DNA of 64,000 bases from Micromonospora haikouensis (GCF_900091595.1 NZ_FMCW01000028.1:1-64000); one strand, 5' to 3'. Counted from the stretch's first letter, positions 18,422 to 27,514 are shown. Translations and numbers: made by a program. The notes: generated by a model from the letters alone, not told the origin.

Positions 18422-18575
18422 GCGGTGCTCCTCGCCAGGTTCCCGCCCCGCCGCGCGGCGGGGGTTCGTCGTGCGACGGGTGGTACCCCCGGCACGATCT
18501 TCTCTAACCCCACCGTAGACGGCGCGTCCCGCCGGCACGTCCGGTTCGCCCGGTGTGCCGGCGGGACGCGGGCGG

Positions 18576-20063
18576 TCAGCCGTTGGCGCAGACCTTGCCG
18601 TTGAACGTGAAGCTGGTGGGCGACGGGTTGGACCCGGTGTGGGTGCCCTGGAAGCCGAAGCTCACCGTGCCGCCGACGGCCACGGCGCCGTTGTAGCTGG
18701 CGTTGCGGGCCAGCACCTGGGTGCCGGACTGGCTGACGGTGGCGTTCCAGGCGTTGGTGACCTGCTGCCCGGCGGTGAAGTAGAAGCCGAAGCTCCAGGC
18801 GTTGACGGGGTCGGGGCCGTCGTTGCGGATCCGGATCTCGGCGGTGAAGCCGTTGCCCCAGGAGTTCGGCACGTACGTCACCGTGCAGCTGCCGTTCGGG
18901 GCGGGCGTGGTCGGGGGCGGCGTGGTGGGCGCGGGCGTGGTGGGGGCCGGCGTGGTCGGGACCGGGGTGGTCGGTGCGGGCGTGGTCGGGGTGGTGCCGC
19001 TGCCGAGTGCCTCGGCGACCGCCTGGTACGCGGGCTTCGGCGCGTAGTTGTCGTCCCAGATCAGCGCCGCGCCCTCACCGGGGAAGACTCCCGGGATCCA
19101 GGAGTACTTGTCGGTGATGCCCCACACGGTGACGCCCTGGCACCGGGCCACGGCGAGGCAGATGTTGAAGACCTTCTTGTAGTCGGCGGCCTGCGTGGCC
19201 AGCTTCGAGGAGTTCGCCGGGGTGGACATCCGGATGTCCAGCTCGGTGACCCGCACGTCGACGCCGAGGTCGGTGAAGCGCTGGAGGTTGGCCTGCATGT
19301 CGCCGGGGACCTGCCCGATGATCAGGTGCGCCTGGAAGCCGACGCAGTCGATCGGCACGCCCCGGGCCTTGAAGTCCTTCACCAGGTTGTAGATCGCGGT
19401 GCTCTTGGCGTTGATCCCGTCGGTGCTGTAGTCGTTGATGCACAGCTTCGCGCCCGGGTCGGCGGCGCGGGCGGCGCGGAACGCCTCCTCGATCCAGCTG
19501 TTGCCGATGCGCTGCTGGAGGATGCTGTCGCGGCGTCCGCCGGAGCCGCCGTCGGCGAACGCCTCGTTGACGACGTCCCAGGCGAAGACCTTGCCCTTGA
19601 AGTGGCCGGCCACCCCGGCGATGTGGTTCTTCATCGCGGCGAGCAGGTCGGTCCCGGAGAGGTTCGACGTCCAGCCGGGCATCTGGTTGTGCCAGACCAG
19701 GGTGTGGCCGTACACCTTCTTGTTGCTGCCCGCGGCGTAATTGACGACCGCGTCGCCCTGGCCGAAGGAGAACTGGTTGCGGTTCGGCTCGGTGGCGTCC
19801 CACTTCATCGCGTTCTCGGCGACGACGAGGTTGAACTCGGTGTCGGCGATCTGCTTGTACGGGCTCTCGGAGAGCCGGTTGGGGTCCAGGGCGAAGCCGA
19901 TGTCGCGGCCCTTGGCGTCGGCGAGGCTCCTCAGGCTGGCGGCGGCCTCGGCGGTGCCGGGTTGGGCGACGGTGATGCCCATGGCGAGCGCGCTCGTGGC
20001 GGCGAGCAGGCCGGCCAGCAGGCCCGACCTGGTGCGCCGACCGATGTGGTGGTGGATGCGCAT
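18576..20063 (-). CDS. Secreted endo-1,4-beta-xylanase, GH10 with CBM2
   Basis: A 495-residue extracellular enzyme that hydrolyses xylan. Residues 1-41 are a signal peptide (basic start, hydrophobic SGLLAGLLAATSALAMGITV, cleavage near TAEA-AAS). Residues 45-350 are the GH10 barrel with acid/base Glu in WDVVNEAF and nucleophile Glu in VTELDIRM; VYGHTLVWHNQMPGW is also typical. A PTTP-rich linker at about 356-390 leads to a C-terminal carbohydrate-binding module family 2 with flanking Cys (SCTVTYVPNSWGNGFTAEI ... NGKVCANG). Start ATG 20063 is preceded by AGGGA. A CebR-like operator lies 52 bases upstream, implying induction by cello-oligosaccharides. Confidence 0.97.
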   Translation of the reverse strand: MRIHHHIGRRTRSGLLAGLLAATSALAMGITVAQPGTAEAAASLRSLADAKGRDIGFALDPNRLSESPYKQIADTEFNLVVAENAMKWDATEPNRNQFSFGQGDAVVNYAAGSNKKVYGHTLVWHNQMPGWTSNLSGTDLLAAMKNHIAGVAGHFKGKVFAWDVVNEAFADGGSGGRRDSILQQRIGNSWIEEAFRAARAADPGAKLCINDYSTDGINAKSTAIYNLVKDFKARGVPIDCVGFQAHLIIGQVPGDMQANLQRFTDLGVDVRVTELDIRMSTPANSSKLATQAADYKKVFNICLAVARCQGVTVWGITDKYSWIPGVFPGEGAALIWDDNYAPKPAYQAVAEALGSGTTPTTPAPTTPVPTTPAPTTPAPTTPPPTTPAPNGSCTVTYVPNSWGNGFTAEIRIRNDGPDPVNAWSFGFYFTAGQQVTNAWNATVSQSGTQVLARNASYNGAVAVGGTVSFGFQGTHTGSNPSPTSFTFNGKVCANG

Positions 20064-20114
20064 GCGTTCCCTGTCCTTCGTTACGGGTCGCCAGCCACGG
20101 CGACGACGAGACGA

Positions 20115-20128
20115 TGGGAGCGCTCCCG
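20115..20128. promoter_or_regulatory. CebR/CelR-like operator upstream of the xylanase
   Basis: TGGGAGCGCTCCCG matches 13 of 14 positions of the known Streptomyces/Thermobifida palindrome TGGGAGCGCTCCCA bound by the LacI-type repressors CebR/CelR, which are released by cellobiose. It sits between the xylanase and the divergent MFS gene but is much nearer the xylanase. Confidence 0.8.
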
Positions 20129-20273
20129 ATATCCTGTCAGCATCGATATCCGTCGTCAACCGACCGGCCCGCCGCATGCGGCGCCGGGCGAAGGGCCACT
20201 GCCGAGCCCGGACCGACTTCCCAGATAGCAAGATAATCGTCTCTCATATCGGGATGGCGGCTAGCCTCGGGCC

Positions 20274-21686
20274 ATGGCCGACTCCCGCCGGTGGGTCATG
20301 CTCGGCATCGGCACCGCCGCGCAGACCGCAGGCACCCTCTACCTGTACGGGCTGCCGTTCCTGCTGCCCGCGCTACGCCGCACCACCGACCTGCCGCTGT
20401 GGGAGCTGGGCCTGCTGGTGGCCTGCCCCAGCCTCGGCATGGTGCTCGCCCTCATCGGCTGGGGCGTCCTCGCCGACCGGCGGGGCGAGCGCCTCGTCAT
20501 CGGCCTGGGCCTGACCGGCGGGGCCGCGTTCCTGGCCGGGGCCGCCTCCGCCGCCGGGCCGGCCCTGTTCGTGCTCCTGGCCCTCGCCGGCGCCGCCGGT
20601 TCCGCCGTGTACGCCGCCAGCGGCCGGGTGGTGACCGGCTGGTTCGCGCCCGGCGAGCGGGGCCTGGCGATGGGCATCCGGCAGACGTCTCAGCCGCTGG
20701 GCGTGGCGGCGGCCTCGGCGGTCCTGCCGGTGCTGGCCGACTCCGGCGGCCCCCGCCGGGCGCTGCTGGTCGCCGCCGTGGTCTCCGCGCTGACCGGGAT
20801 CGTGGCCGCCCTGCTGCTGGTCGACGGGCCGAGGTCCACCGCCGGCCGGACCAGCGCCGCCTCGCCCGCCGCCGCCCGACCCGCCAGCGGTTCGCCCAGC
20901 GCCGCCCCGCCCGCGAGCGGCTCGCCCGGCTCCGACACCGGCGGGGCCGGCGCGCGGTCGCCGTACCGGTCGCCGACGCTGTGGCGGGTGCACGGGGCGA
21001 GCGCCCTGCTGGTCGTGGCGCAGTTCGTCGTCGGCGCGTACGCGCTGGACTACCTCGTCACCGAACGCGGCTGGCCGGTGCGTACCGCCGGGCCGTTGAT
21101 CGCGGGGGCGCAGCTCGTCGCGGCGGCGGCGCGGGTGCTCGCCGGCCGCTGGTCGGACCGGTCCGCCCAACGGCTCCGGCCGCTGCGGGTCATCGCCGCC
21201 GGCACCGCCGGCGCCCTGGGGGCCCTCGCCGTGGCCGAGACGCTGCACGCCCCGCCGGCGGCCCCGCTGCTGCTGGTCGCCCTCGTCGCCACGGTCAGCT
21301 GGCACGGCGTCGCGTACGCGGCCGTCGCGGACGTGGCCCCGGCGAGCTGGGCGGGCCGGGCCACCAGCGCACAGACCGTGCTGCAGAACGTGGCCGCCAC
21401 GGCCACCCCGCCGCTGTTCGGGCTGGCCGTGGCGGGGCTGGGCTTCGGGCCGGGGTTCGCCGTCGCCGCCCTGTTCCCGCTGGCCGCCGTGGCGGTGCTG
21501 CACGGCCTCACCGTCGACGCCCGTCCCTCGCCCCGCCCGCCCGACGCGGGCGGCCCCGCCGGGGCCGACGCGGCCGACCGACCGCCGTCGTCGGGGTCGG
21601 CCGGCCGGCGTCCGGGCGTCAGGGAACGAGTTGGGCCAGGTCCCCGGGCATGGTGGAGCGGACGTCCTCCCACTCCCCCTGGGTGA
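20274..21686 (+). CDS. MFS transporter
   Basis: A 470-residue major facilitator protein with about 12 hydrophobic helices in two halves. The motif-A-like loop WGVLADRRGERLVIG follows helix 2. The halves are joined by an unusual Ala/Ser/Pro-rich linker (residues about 190-225, with SGSP repeats). The last 60 residues are hydrophilic and Gly/Pro-rich. Substrate unknown. The 3' end overlaps the convergent DUF2267 gene by 68 bases, so the final residues of this frame may be a recent read-through extension. It is divergent from the xylanase. Confidence 0.85.
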   Translation: MADSRRWVMLGIGTAAQTAGTLYLYGLPFLLPALRRTTDLPLWELGLLVACPSLGMVLALIGWGVLADRRGERLVIGLGLTGGAAFLAGAASAAGPALFVLLALAGAAGSAVYAASGRVVTGWFAPGERGLAMGIRQTSQPLGVAAASAVLPVLADSGGPRRALLVAAVVSALTGIVAALLLVDGPRSTAGRTSAASPAAARPASGSPSAAPPASGSPGSDTGGAGARSPYRSPTLWRVHGASALLVVAQFVVGAYALDYLVTERGWPVRTAGPLIAGAQLVAAAARVLAGRWSDRSAQRLRPLRVIAAGTAGALGALAVAETLHAPPAAPLLLVALVATVSWHGVAYAAVADVAPASWAGRATSAQTVLQNVAATATPPLFGLAVAGLGFGPGFAVAALFPLAAVAVLHGLTVDARPSPRPPDAGGPAGADAADRPPSSGSAGRRPGVRERVGPGPRAWWSGRPPTPPG

Positions 21687-22047
21687 CGTGCCGACGCAGG
21701 GTGTCCAGCACCACCTGGACCACGCGCTCCGGGCCACCCTCGACGTCGTACGGGAAGCCCTGGCGGACCTCGTAGAGGAAGTCGTCCCGGTTCAGCTTGA
21801 TCGGCACGTCCGACGGCTGCCAGCCGTCGAAGTAGATGCCCCGCAGCAGCACCGGCAGCTGCGCGGCGAACTCCACGCTCTCCTGCACCGGCATCCGGTC
21901 GCGCAGCAGGTGCAGCACCGTGCGCAGGGCCGCGTACGACTGGTTGCGCTGCTCCTTCGGCCAGCCGTACGCCGCCTCGATGTCCTTCAGGATCAGGTTG
22001 GTCTTGTCCAGCGAACTCTCGAACGCCGAGATCAGCTGCTCAGCCAT
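21619..22047 (-). CDS. DUF2267 domain protein
   Basis: A 142-residue soluble protein covering one DUF2267 unit: YAALRTVLHLLRDRMPVQES, then VEFAAQLPVLLRGIYFDGWQ, FLYEVRQGFPYDVEGGPERV and VLDTLRRHVTQGEWEDVRST. The function is unknown; family members are often stress-related. The ATG at 22047 follows GGGGGTGG. It overlaps the MFS gene tail-to-tail. Confidence 0.92.
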   Translation of the reverse strand: MAEQLISAFESSLDKTNLILKDIEAAYGWPKEQRNQSYAALRTVLHLLRDRMPVQESVEFAAQLPVLLRGIYFDGWQPSDVPIKLNRDDFLYEVRQGFPYDVEGGPERVVQVVLDTLRRHVTQGEWEDVRSTMPGDLAQLVP

Positions 22048-22393
22048 CTGCCCACCCCCGTAGGTCGATCGTGTCCGGTGTCGGTGGTCGTCACCGTCGG
22101 TCGTCTTCGCGGCGCGGCGGTCCGGCCGGGCCGCGCCACTGCCGAACGGGGCTGACCCGACCGGGCCGCGCCACCGCGCGCGGGCGGTCGCCGGCCGACC
22201 CGACCACGTGCAACACGTCGCTGCGCCGTCGATCCGGCACGTCCCGAACCGTCATCGCGCGCACCCCCTGCCCAGCTCGCGTGGCCCACCGACGGGCCAC
22301 GCACACCGCCCACCCTGCGCCCCGCCCGGGTGAGGCCGCCTCACCCGGTGGGGGTGAGACCGGCCGCCGGCAGCTCGCAGGGCACGGGCAACG
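22048..22393. other. 346-bp intergenic region
   Basis: No gene I can support. The only clear structure is a small hairpin (GGGTGAGG 22328-22335 with CCTCACCC 22339-22346), placed to act as terminator for the minus-strand gene ending at 22394. A short ATG-started frame at 22255-22091 has no recognisable features. Confidence 0.5.
22328..22346 (-). terminator. 8-bp hairpin downstream of the membrane-anchored protein
   Basis: GGGTGAGG-CCG-CCTCACCC, a perfect 8-bp stem with a 3-base loop, 48 bases past the stop of the minus-strand gene ending at 22394. Confidence 0.5.
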
Positions 22394-23071
22394 TCAGCCG
22401 CCGGTGCCCTCCGCCGCGCCGTCGGGGGCGATGGCGCCGCCACCCGGACCGGCGTCCAGGTAGACATGCTGGTGGCCCTGGCCGGTGTCGATGTTGACCT
22501 GATCGAGCTGGGTGGCCGCGACCGACCAGGCGGCCACCGCCTGCGCCGCCTGTCGTTTCGCCAGCTCCGTCAGAGCGCCCCGCTGGGCCGGCAGCCCGGT
22601 GACAGCGAGGAGATACGACTCGACAGCAAGGGATGCCTGCTCCACAGCGCCCTTCAGCCCTGCGCGCGCCACGTTGGTGGCGGTGGTGCCCGACGGAGGG
22701 TCGGCGAACGGCTCCGCTGCCCGAAGCAGGGTCTGTCGCCACTGGCGGGCCTGCTCCGGGCCCGGCTGCCCACCGTCCGACGGAGCCGCCCGGATGGCGC
22801 CGAGAATGGGAGAGATCTCGTCACGTAGGCGTCGGGCCGTCGTCGTCAGCTCGGCCACCTGCTGGATGTCACGCTCCACCTCGGCCTTGCGCATGTCCGC
22901 CACAGCCGATTCGACACCGTCCGGCCGGCTGGCCGTGTAGCCGGTGGCGCCGCCCACGAGAACAGCCGCGAGCCCGATCGCCGCCACGATGACGGCCAGA
23001 CGAGCCTTGCTGCGGCGGCTCGTGTCAGACGCCGCCACCAGGTAGGAGGGCTTGCCGGTACGGCGCGACAC
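22394..23071 (-). CDS. Membrane-anchored hypothetical protein
   Basis: A 225-residue protein with a basic cytoplasmic N-terminus (RRSKAR), one membrane helix at about 25-47 (LAVIVAAIGLAAVLVGGATG) and an extracytoplasmic, mostly helical domain (VERDIQQVAELTTTARRLRD, then RQWRQTLLRAAEPFADPP). The Gly-rich C-terminus contains GQGHQHVYLDAGPGGG. The GTG start at 23071 follows GAGGAGA. I recognise no family. The gene stands alone. Confidence 0.75.
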   Translation of the reverse strand: MSRRTGKPSYLVAASDTSRRSKARLAVIVAAIGLAAVLVGGATGYTASRPDGVESAVADMRKAEVERDIQQVAELTTTARRLRDEISPILGAIRAAPSDGGQPGPEQARQWRQTLLRAAEPFADPPSGTTATNVARAGLKGAVEQASLAVESYLLAVTGLPAQRGALTELAKRQAAQAVAAWSVAATQLDQVNIDTGQGHQHVYLDAGPGGGAIAPDGAAEGTGG

Positions 23072-23265
23072 GACTTCTCCTCGGGCCGACGAAAGTTAGG
23101 TCGCAGCGTAGCTTTCTCCGCCGGCATTAGTCGATAGTCCGCTGCGCCAGGCCGATGCCGCCCACGTCGGCCCGGGACCCTAGGGGTAGCCGACCAGGAA
23201 GTTCAGGGATCCGCCCGGGACGGGCCGCCGGCCACAAGCGAGGACCGGTCCCTACGCTGTACGGC

Positions 23266-24180
23266 GTGACACTCATCGCGACCGAGTCGCTGACCAAGAC
23301 GTACGGGGGCGGGGTCACGGCGTTGGCCGACCTGACCGTCGCGGTCGAACCGGGCATCATCGGGCTGGTCGGCGCGAACGGCGCCGGCAAGTCCACCCTG
23401 ATCAAGATCCTGCTCGGTCTCCTCACCCCGACCAGCGGCCGGGCCCGGGTGCTCGGCCTCGACCCGACCACCGACTCCGCCCGGGTGCGCGCCCGGGTCG
23501 GCTACATGCCCGAGCACGACGCCCTGCCACCGGACCTCTCCGCCGCGGAACTGGTCACCCACCTCGGCCGGATCAGCGGCCTGCCGCGCACGGTCGCCCG
23601 GGAACGGGCCTCGGAGGCGCTGCGGCACGTCGGGCTCTACGAGGAGCGCTACCGCCCCGTCGGCGGCTACTCCACCGGCATGAAGCAGCGGGTCAAGCTC
23701 GCCCAGGCCCTCGTGCACGACCCCGACCTGCTGCTGCTCGACGAGCCGACCAACGGCCTCGACCCGGCCGGCCGGGACGCGATGCTGACGCTGGTGCACC
23801 GCATCGGCACCGAGTTCGGCATCTCCGTGCTGGTCTGCTCGCACCTGCTCGGCGAGGTGGAGCGGATCTGCGACACCCTCGTCGCCATCGACGGCGGGCG
23901 GCTGCTGCGCGCCGACCACATCTCCGCCATGACCTCCGCGACCGACGTGCTCGCCGTGGAGGTCAGCGAGGGCACCGAGGAGCTGGCCGCCCGGCTGGCC
24001 GCGCTCGGCCTGCCGGTGCGCCGGGACGGCCGGCTGCTGCTCGTCGAGCTCGTCGACGACGCCACCTACGACCTGATCCTCGGCGCGGTCGCCGAGCTGG
24101 ACCTGCCGCTGCACCGGCTGGACCAGCGCCGGCACCGGGTGGCCGAACTCTTCGCCACGAGGGAGCCCAGCCATGCCTGA
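23266..24180 (+). CDS. ABC transporter ATP-binding protein (exporter type, first of pair)
   Basis: A 304-residue ABC ATPase: Walker A GANGAGKST, Q-loop region VGYMPEHDALPP, signature YSTGMKQRVKLAQAL, Walker B LLLLDEPTNGLDP, H-loop CSHLLGEV. The C-terminal 80 residues form the accessory domain of the CcmA/NatA type. It powers a multi-subunit exporter with the permease that overlaps it by 8 bases. I chose GTG at 23266. No Shine-Dalgarno is present, and TACGCT lies 7 bases upstream, so the message may be leaderless. Cargo unknown. Confidence 0.92.
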   Translation: MTLIATESLTKTYGGGVTALADLTVAVEPGIIGLVGANGAGKSTLIKILLGLLTPTSGRARVLGLDPTTDSARVRARVGYMPEHDALPPDLSAAELVTHLGRISGLPRTVARERASEALRHVGLYEERYRPVGGYSTGMKQRVKLAQALVHDPDLLLLDEPTNGLDPAGRDAMLTLVHRIGTEFGISVLVCSHLLGEVERICDTLVAIDGGRLLRADHISAMTSATDVLAVEVSEGTEELAARLAALGLPVRRDGRLLLVELVDDATYDLILGAVAELDLPLHRLDQRRHRVAELFATREPSHA

Positions 24181-25054
24181 GCCGACCGGCGTCATCCACG
24201 ACATCGGCTACCAGCGGTACACCGGCCCCCGGCTGGGCCGCCGGGCCGTCTTCGGCGCGCTCTACCTGCACGGCCTACGGACGGCGTTCGGGCTGGGACG
24301 CAGCGCCAAGGCCAAGATCTTCCCGTGGCTGGTGGTCGGCATCGTCACGGCGGTCGCCGCCGCCCTCACCGCCATCCGCGCCCAGATCGGCGAGGCGGTG
24401 ATGACGTACGCCCAGTTCGCCGACAACATGAGCTGGCTGGTCATCTTCTTCGTCGCGGTGGCCGCGCCCGAGCTGGTCTCCCGTGACCTGCGCAGCGGCG
24501 TGTTGCCGCTCTACTTCTCCCGGCCGCTGCCGCGCGCGGACTACCCGCTGGCCAAGCTGCTGGCGCTGGCGACCGCGCTCTGGCTGCTGCTCGGCGGGCC
24601 GCAGTTCGTGATGTTCCTCGGCGCCGCCTTCAGCACCGGCGACGGCATGAGCGGCGTCGCGGAGGAGCTGCTCGACCTGCTGCCGAGCCTGCTCTACGCC
24701 GGGCTGTGGGCGGTGGTCTTCGCCTCGGTCGGGCTGCTGGTCGCCTCCCTCACCGGCAAGCGGGCGTTCGCGGCCGGTGGGATCGTCGCCGTGTTCCTGA
24801 TGACCACGCCGATCGTCGGCACCCTGTCGGTCATGCCGTCCCGAACGGTCAACGAGCTGGCCTTCCTCGCCTCGCCGTCGACGCTGGTCGGCGGCGTGGG
24901 CTCCTGGGCGCTCGGTGACCTGCTGGTCTCCGAGGACCAGCGGGGAGTCCCCATCGGCGGCTTCGGGCCCGTCTACGCGGTCGTCGCCGTGCTGCTCGTG
25001 TCCGGCTGCGTCGCCCTACTGTTGCGTCGATACCGGAAGGTGGCCGCCCGATGA
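24173..25054 (+). CDS. ABC transporter permease (first of pair)
   Basis: A 293-residue membrane protein of the ABC-2 permease type with about six hydrophobic segments (WLVVGIVTAVAAALTAI, WLVIFFVAVAAPELVS, LLYAGLWAVVFASVGLLVAS and others). A conserved DLRSGVLPLYFSRPLPRADY loop is typical of these permeases. It partners the preceding ATPase (8-base overlap) and is coupled to the next ATPase by an ATGA overlap. Confidence 0.9.
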   Translation: MPEPTGVIHDIGYQRYTGPRLGRRAVFGALYLHGLRTAFGLGRSAKAKIFPWLVVGIVTAVAAALTAIRAQIGEAVMTYAQFADNMSWLVIFFVAVAAPELVSRDLRSGVLPLYFSRPLPRADYPLAKLLALATALWLLLGGPQFVMFLGAAFSTGDGMSGVAEELLDLLPSLLYAGLWAVVFASVGLLVASLTGKRAFAAGGIVAVFLMTTPIVGTLSVMPSRTVNELAFLASPSTLVGGVGSWALGDLLVSEDQRGVPIGGFGPVYAVVAVLLVSGCVALLLRRYRKVAAR

Positions 25055-26010
25055 CCACGACCAGCGCCGCCCCGGCGACGGGGACGCCCACGGCCGCCAC
25101 CGTCGCCCTCGACCTCGCGGGCGTCTCCCGCTGGTACGGCAACGTGGTGGCCGTCAACGACGTCAGCATGAGCCTCGGCCCCGGGGTCACCGGGCTGCTC
25201 GGCCCCAACGGCGCGGGCAAGACGACCCTGCTGCACATGATGGCGGGCTTCCTGGCCCCGTCGCGCGGGATGGTGACCCTGGGCGGGCGGCCCACCTGGC
25301 GCAACCCCGAGGTCTACCGCCGGCTCGGCCTGGTCAGCGAGCGCGAGGCGGTGCAGACCTACCTGACCGCGTACGAGTTCGTGCTGGCCAGCGCGAAGCT
25401 GCACCGGCTGGCGGACCCGGCCGCGGCGGCCCGCCGGGCGATCGCCCTGGTGGAGCTGGAGGGCGCGCGGGACCGCCGGATCGGCACGTACTCGAAGGGC
25501 ATGCGGCAGCGGGCCCGGGTGGCCGCCGCGCTGGTGCACGAGCCCCAGGTGCTGCTGCTCGACGAGCCGTTCAACGGGATGGACCCGCGGCAGCGGCTGC
25601 ACATGATGGAGCTGCTGCACCGCCTCGGCGACGCCGGCCGCACCATCCTGTTCAGCTCGCACATCCTGGAGGAGGTCGAGCAGGTCTCCGGCACCGTCCA
25701 GGTGATGGTCGCCGGCCGGCTGGCCGCCTCCGGTGACTTCCGCACCATCCGCCGGCTGATGACCAACCGGCCGCACGTGTTCACCGTGCGCTCCACCGAC
25801 GACCGGGCGCTCGCCGTGGCGCTGATGGCCGAGGCGTCGGTGACGGGCGTCGAGCTGGGCCGCGCCGGGTTGACGGTGCGCGCCGGCGACTACGGCGCGT
25901 TCACCCGCGTGCTGCCGAAGATCGCCCTGCGGGAGGGTGTCCGGGTGCGCCAGCTGGTGCCCGAGGACGAGTCCCTGGAGAGCGTCTTCTCCTACCTCGT
26001 GGAGGCCTGA
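25051..26010 (+). CDS. ABC transporter ATP-binding protein (second of pair)
   Basis: A 319-residue ABC ATPase with a Thr/Ala-rich N-terminus, Walker A GPNGAGKTT, signature YSKGMRQRARVAAAL, Walker B LLLLDEPFNGMDP and FSSHILEEVEQ for the H-loop. It is about 40% alike by eye to the first ATPase, suggesting an old duplication of an ATPase-permease unit. The operon order ATPase-permease-ATPase-permease implies a heteromeric exporter. Substrate not deducible. Confidence 0.92.
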   Translation: MTTTSAAPATGTPTAATVALDLAGVSRWYGNVVAVNDVSMSLGPGVTGLLGPNGAGKTTLLHMMAGFLAPSRGMVTLGGRPTWRNPEVYRRLGLVSEREAVQTYLTAYEFVLASAKLHRLADPAAAARRAIALVELEGARDRRIGTYSKGMRQRARVAAALVHEPQVLLLDEPFNGMDPRQRLHMMELLHRLGDAGRTILFSSHILEEVEQVSGTVQVMVAGRLAASGDFRTIRRLMTNRPHVFTVRSTDDRALAVALMAEASVTGVELGRAGLTVRAGDYGAFTRVLPKIALREGVRVRQLVPEDESLESVFSYLVEA

Positions 26011-26015
26011 ACCCC

Positions 26016-26726
26016 ATGTCCACCGTTTCCTGGCTCACCCTGCGCGGGCTGTTCGGGCGTCGCCGTTTCCTCCTGCTGCTGCCGCTGCCCGTGGTGCTGG
26101 TCGGCCTGGCGGTGCTCTCCCGGTGGCTCGGGGTCACCCCGCGCGACTGGGGCCCACCGGTGCTGGTCGGCCTCGGCCTGGCCGTGGTGCTCCCGGTCGT
26201 CGCCCTGATCGTCGGCACCGGCGTGCTCGGCGCCGAGATCGACGACGGCACGGTCGTGCACATCCTGACCAAGCCGCTGCCCCGCTGGCAGATCGTGCTG
26301 CCCAAGCTGGCGGTGGCCACCGCGGTCACCGGGGTCACCGTCGCCGTGCCGCTCTGCGCCGCCGGCCTGCTGGCCGACTCCGCACGGCTCGGCCTGGCGC
26401 TGGCCGCCGCGTCGGCGGTCGGCGCGTTGGCGTACTCGGCGCTGTTCCTGGCGCTCAGCCTGCTCACCCGCCGGCCGGTGCTGCTCGGCCTGGTCTACGT
26501 GCTGATCTGGGAGGGGCTGCTCGGCAGCGTCGTCAGCGGCACGCGGGTGCTCTCCATCCAGCAGTACGTGATCACCCTCGCCGACCGGATCGCGCCCACC
26601 GACCTGCTGCTGGGTGACGTGTCGGTGCCGGTGGCGGCGTCGATGAGCGCGCTGATCAGCGTGGGCTTCACCGTGCTGGCGATCGACCGGCTCCGCTCGT
26701 TCAGCGTGGCCGGCGAGACGAGCTGA
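26016..26726 (+). CDS. ABC transporter permease (second of pair)
   Basis: A 236-residue ABC-2-type membrane protein with six hydrophobic helices and the same charged loop as its partner (AEIDDGTVVHILTKPLPRWQ). It starts 5 bases after the second ATPase and ends the four-gene exporter operon; a minus-strand gene ends 11 bases later. Confidence 0.9.
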   Translation: MSTVSWLTLRGLFGRRRFLLLLPLPVVLVGLAVLSRWLGVTPRDWGPPVLVGLGLAVVLPVVALIVGTGVLGAEIDDGTVVHILTKPLPRWQIVLPKLAVATAVTGVTVAVPLCAAGLLADSARLGLALAAASAVGALAYSALFLALSLLTRRPVLLGLVYVLIWEGLLGSVVSGTRVLSIQQYVITLADRIAPTDLLLGDVSVPVAASMSALISVGFTVLAIDRLRSFSVAGETS

Positions 26727-26737
26727 CCCCTGCCCGG

Positions 26738-27379
26738 TCAGGGGCAGCCGCGCCGGTTGCGGGGGCGCACACCGGGGCCGGCGTGGCGGGCGTGGGTCGC
26801 GGCGGCCAGGTCGAGCAGGCGGCGGAGCCGGTAGGACAGCACCCGCCCCTGGTCGAGGGTGAGCATCAGCTCGCCGGGCTCGGCCCCGCCGACGGCGACC
26901 ACGAGCACCGGGCCAGCGCCGGGCACGAGCGCCTGCGCCAGCGCCACGTCGGCGGGGGCTTCGACGGGCGGGGCTCCGGTCGCCGGGCCTCCGGCGGTCG
27001 GGCCTTTGGTCGCCGGGCCTTCGGCGGCCAGGAGGCCCGTGGGCGGTGCCGGCGAGCGCGGCGTCAGCGGGAGCCGCGTGGAGCGGTGCCGTCGCCTCGC
27101 GGCGCAGCCGTCCCGGTCGCACCAGCGGGGATGGGCGTCGCCGGGCGGGTCGGCCAACCCACCGGTCGGGTACCGGTAGACGTGCCCGCAGGGCCGGCCC
27201 GACTCGGGGACGAGCGACGTCGGACAAGCGGACCACCCGGCGGCCTCGATCGTCACGGCGATCGGGGCCGCGTGCCCGGCGCACGCGTACGCGGCGGCGT
27301 CGAGGCCACCTCCCCCGTACACCTCGATCCGGACGCTGGCCAACTCCCCGCACCCGGGCAACGGCGGAAACACACTCAC
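26738..27379 (-). CDS. Cys/His-rich hypothetical protein
   Basis: A 213-residue protein. The N-terminal 110 residues hold paired Cys/His groups (PGCGELA, AYACAGHAAP, WSACPTSLVPESGRPCGHVY, HPRWCDRDGC), a likely zinc-binding arrangement. A low-complexity Ala/Pro/Gly linker follows. The C-terminus (VVAVGGAEPGELMLTLDQGR, then LSYRLRRLLDLAAATHARHA) looks folded. The GTG start at 27379 is backed by GGGGAGG. It is divergent from a small HTH-like gene across an operator-like AT-richer spacer. No named family is known to me. Confidence 0.7.
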   Translation of the reverse strand: MSVFPPLPGCGELASVRIEVYGGGGLDAAAYACAGHAAPIAVTIEAAGWSACPTSLVPESGRPCGHVYRYPTGGLADPPGDAHPRWCDRDGCAARRRHRSTRLPLTPRSPAPPTGLLAAEGPATKGPTAGGPATGAPPVEAPADVALAQALVPGAGPVLVVAVGGAEPGELMLTLDQGRVLSYRLRRLLDLAAATHARHAGPGVRPRNRRGCP

Positions 27380-27422
27380 GGTAAGAACCTCCCCTGTCGA
27401 CCCAACCCTTCTATGCCAACAG

Positions 27423-27466
27423 AGTAGTCTCCTACTGGCCAATACTAGAACACTTGCCTGGCCAGT
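27423..27466. promoter_or_regulatory. Divergent promoter region with two inverted repeats
   Basis: AGTAG-TCTC-CTACT (27423-27436) and ACTGGCCA-N17-TGGCCAGT (27434-27441 with 27459-27466) share one base block, and another TGGCCA follows at 27482. The spacer is clearly AT-richer than its surroundings. It is a candidate operator controlling both the Cys/His-rich gene and the 80-residue HTH-like gene. Confidence 0.45.
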
Positions 27467-27514
27467 TTCTCGACCGATAAATGGCCAAGATCGCTGGTGT
27501 GACAGTGTGACGGC

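Noticed and set aside
22091..22255. Short minus-strand frame beginning MTVRDVPDRRRSDV
   Set aside because: 54 residues of Arg/Pro-rich sequence, weak ribosome site and no similarity I can see; not distinguishable from random open frame.
23253..23266. Leaderless promoter (TACGCT 7 bases before GTG) for the ABC operon
   Set aside because: Single weak hexamer with no matching -35; mentioned as possible but not listed as a feature.
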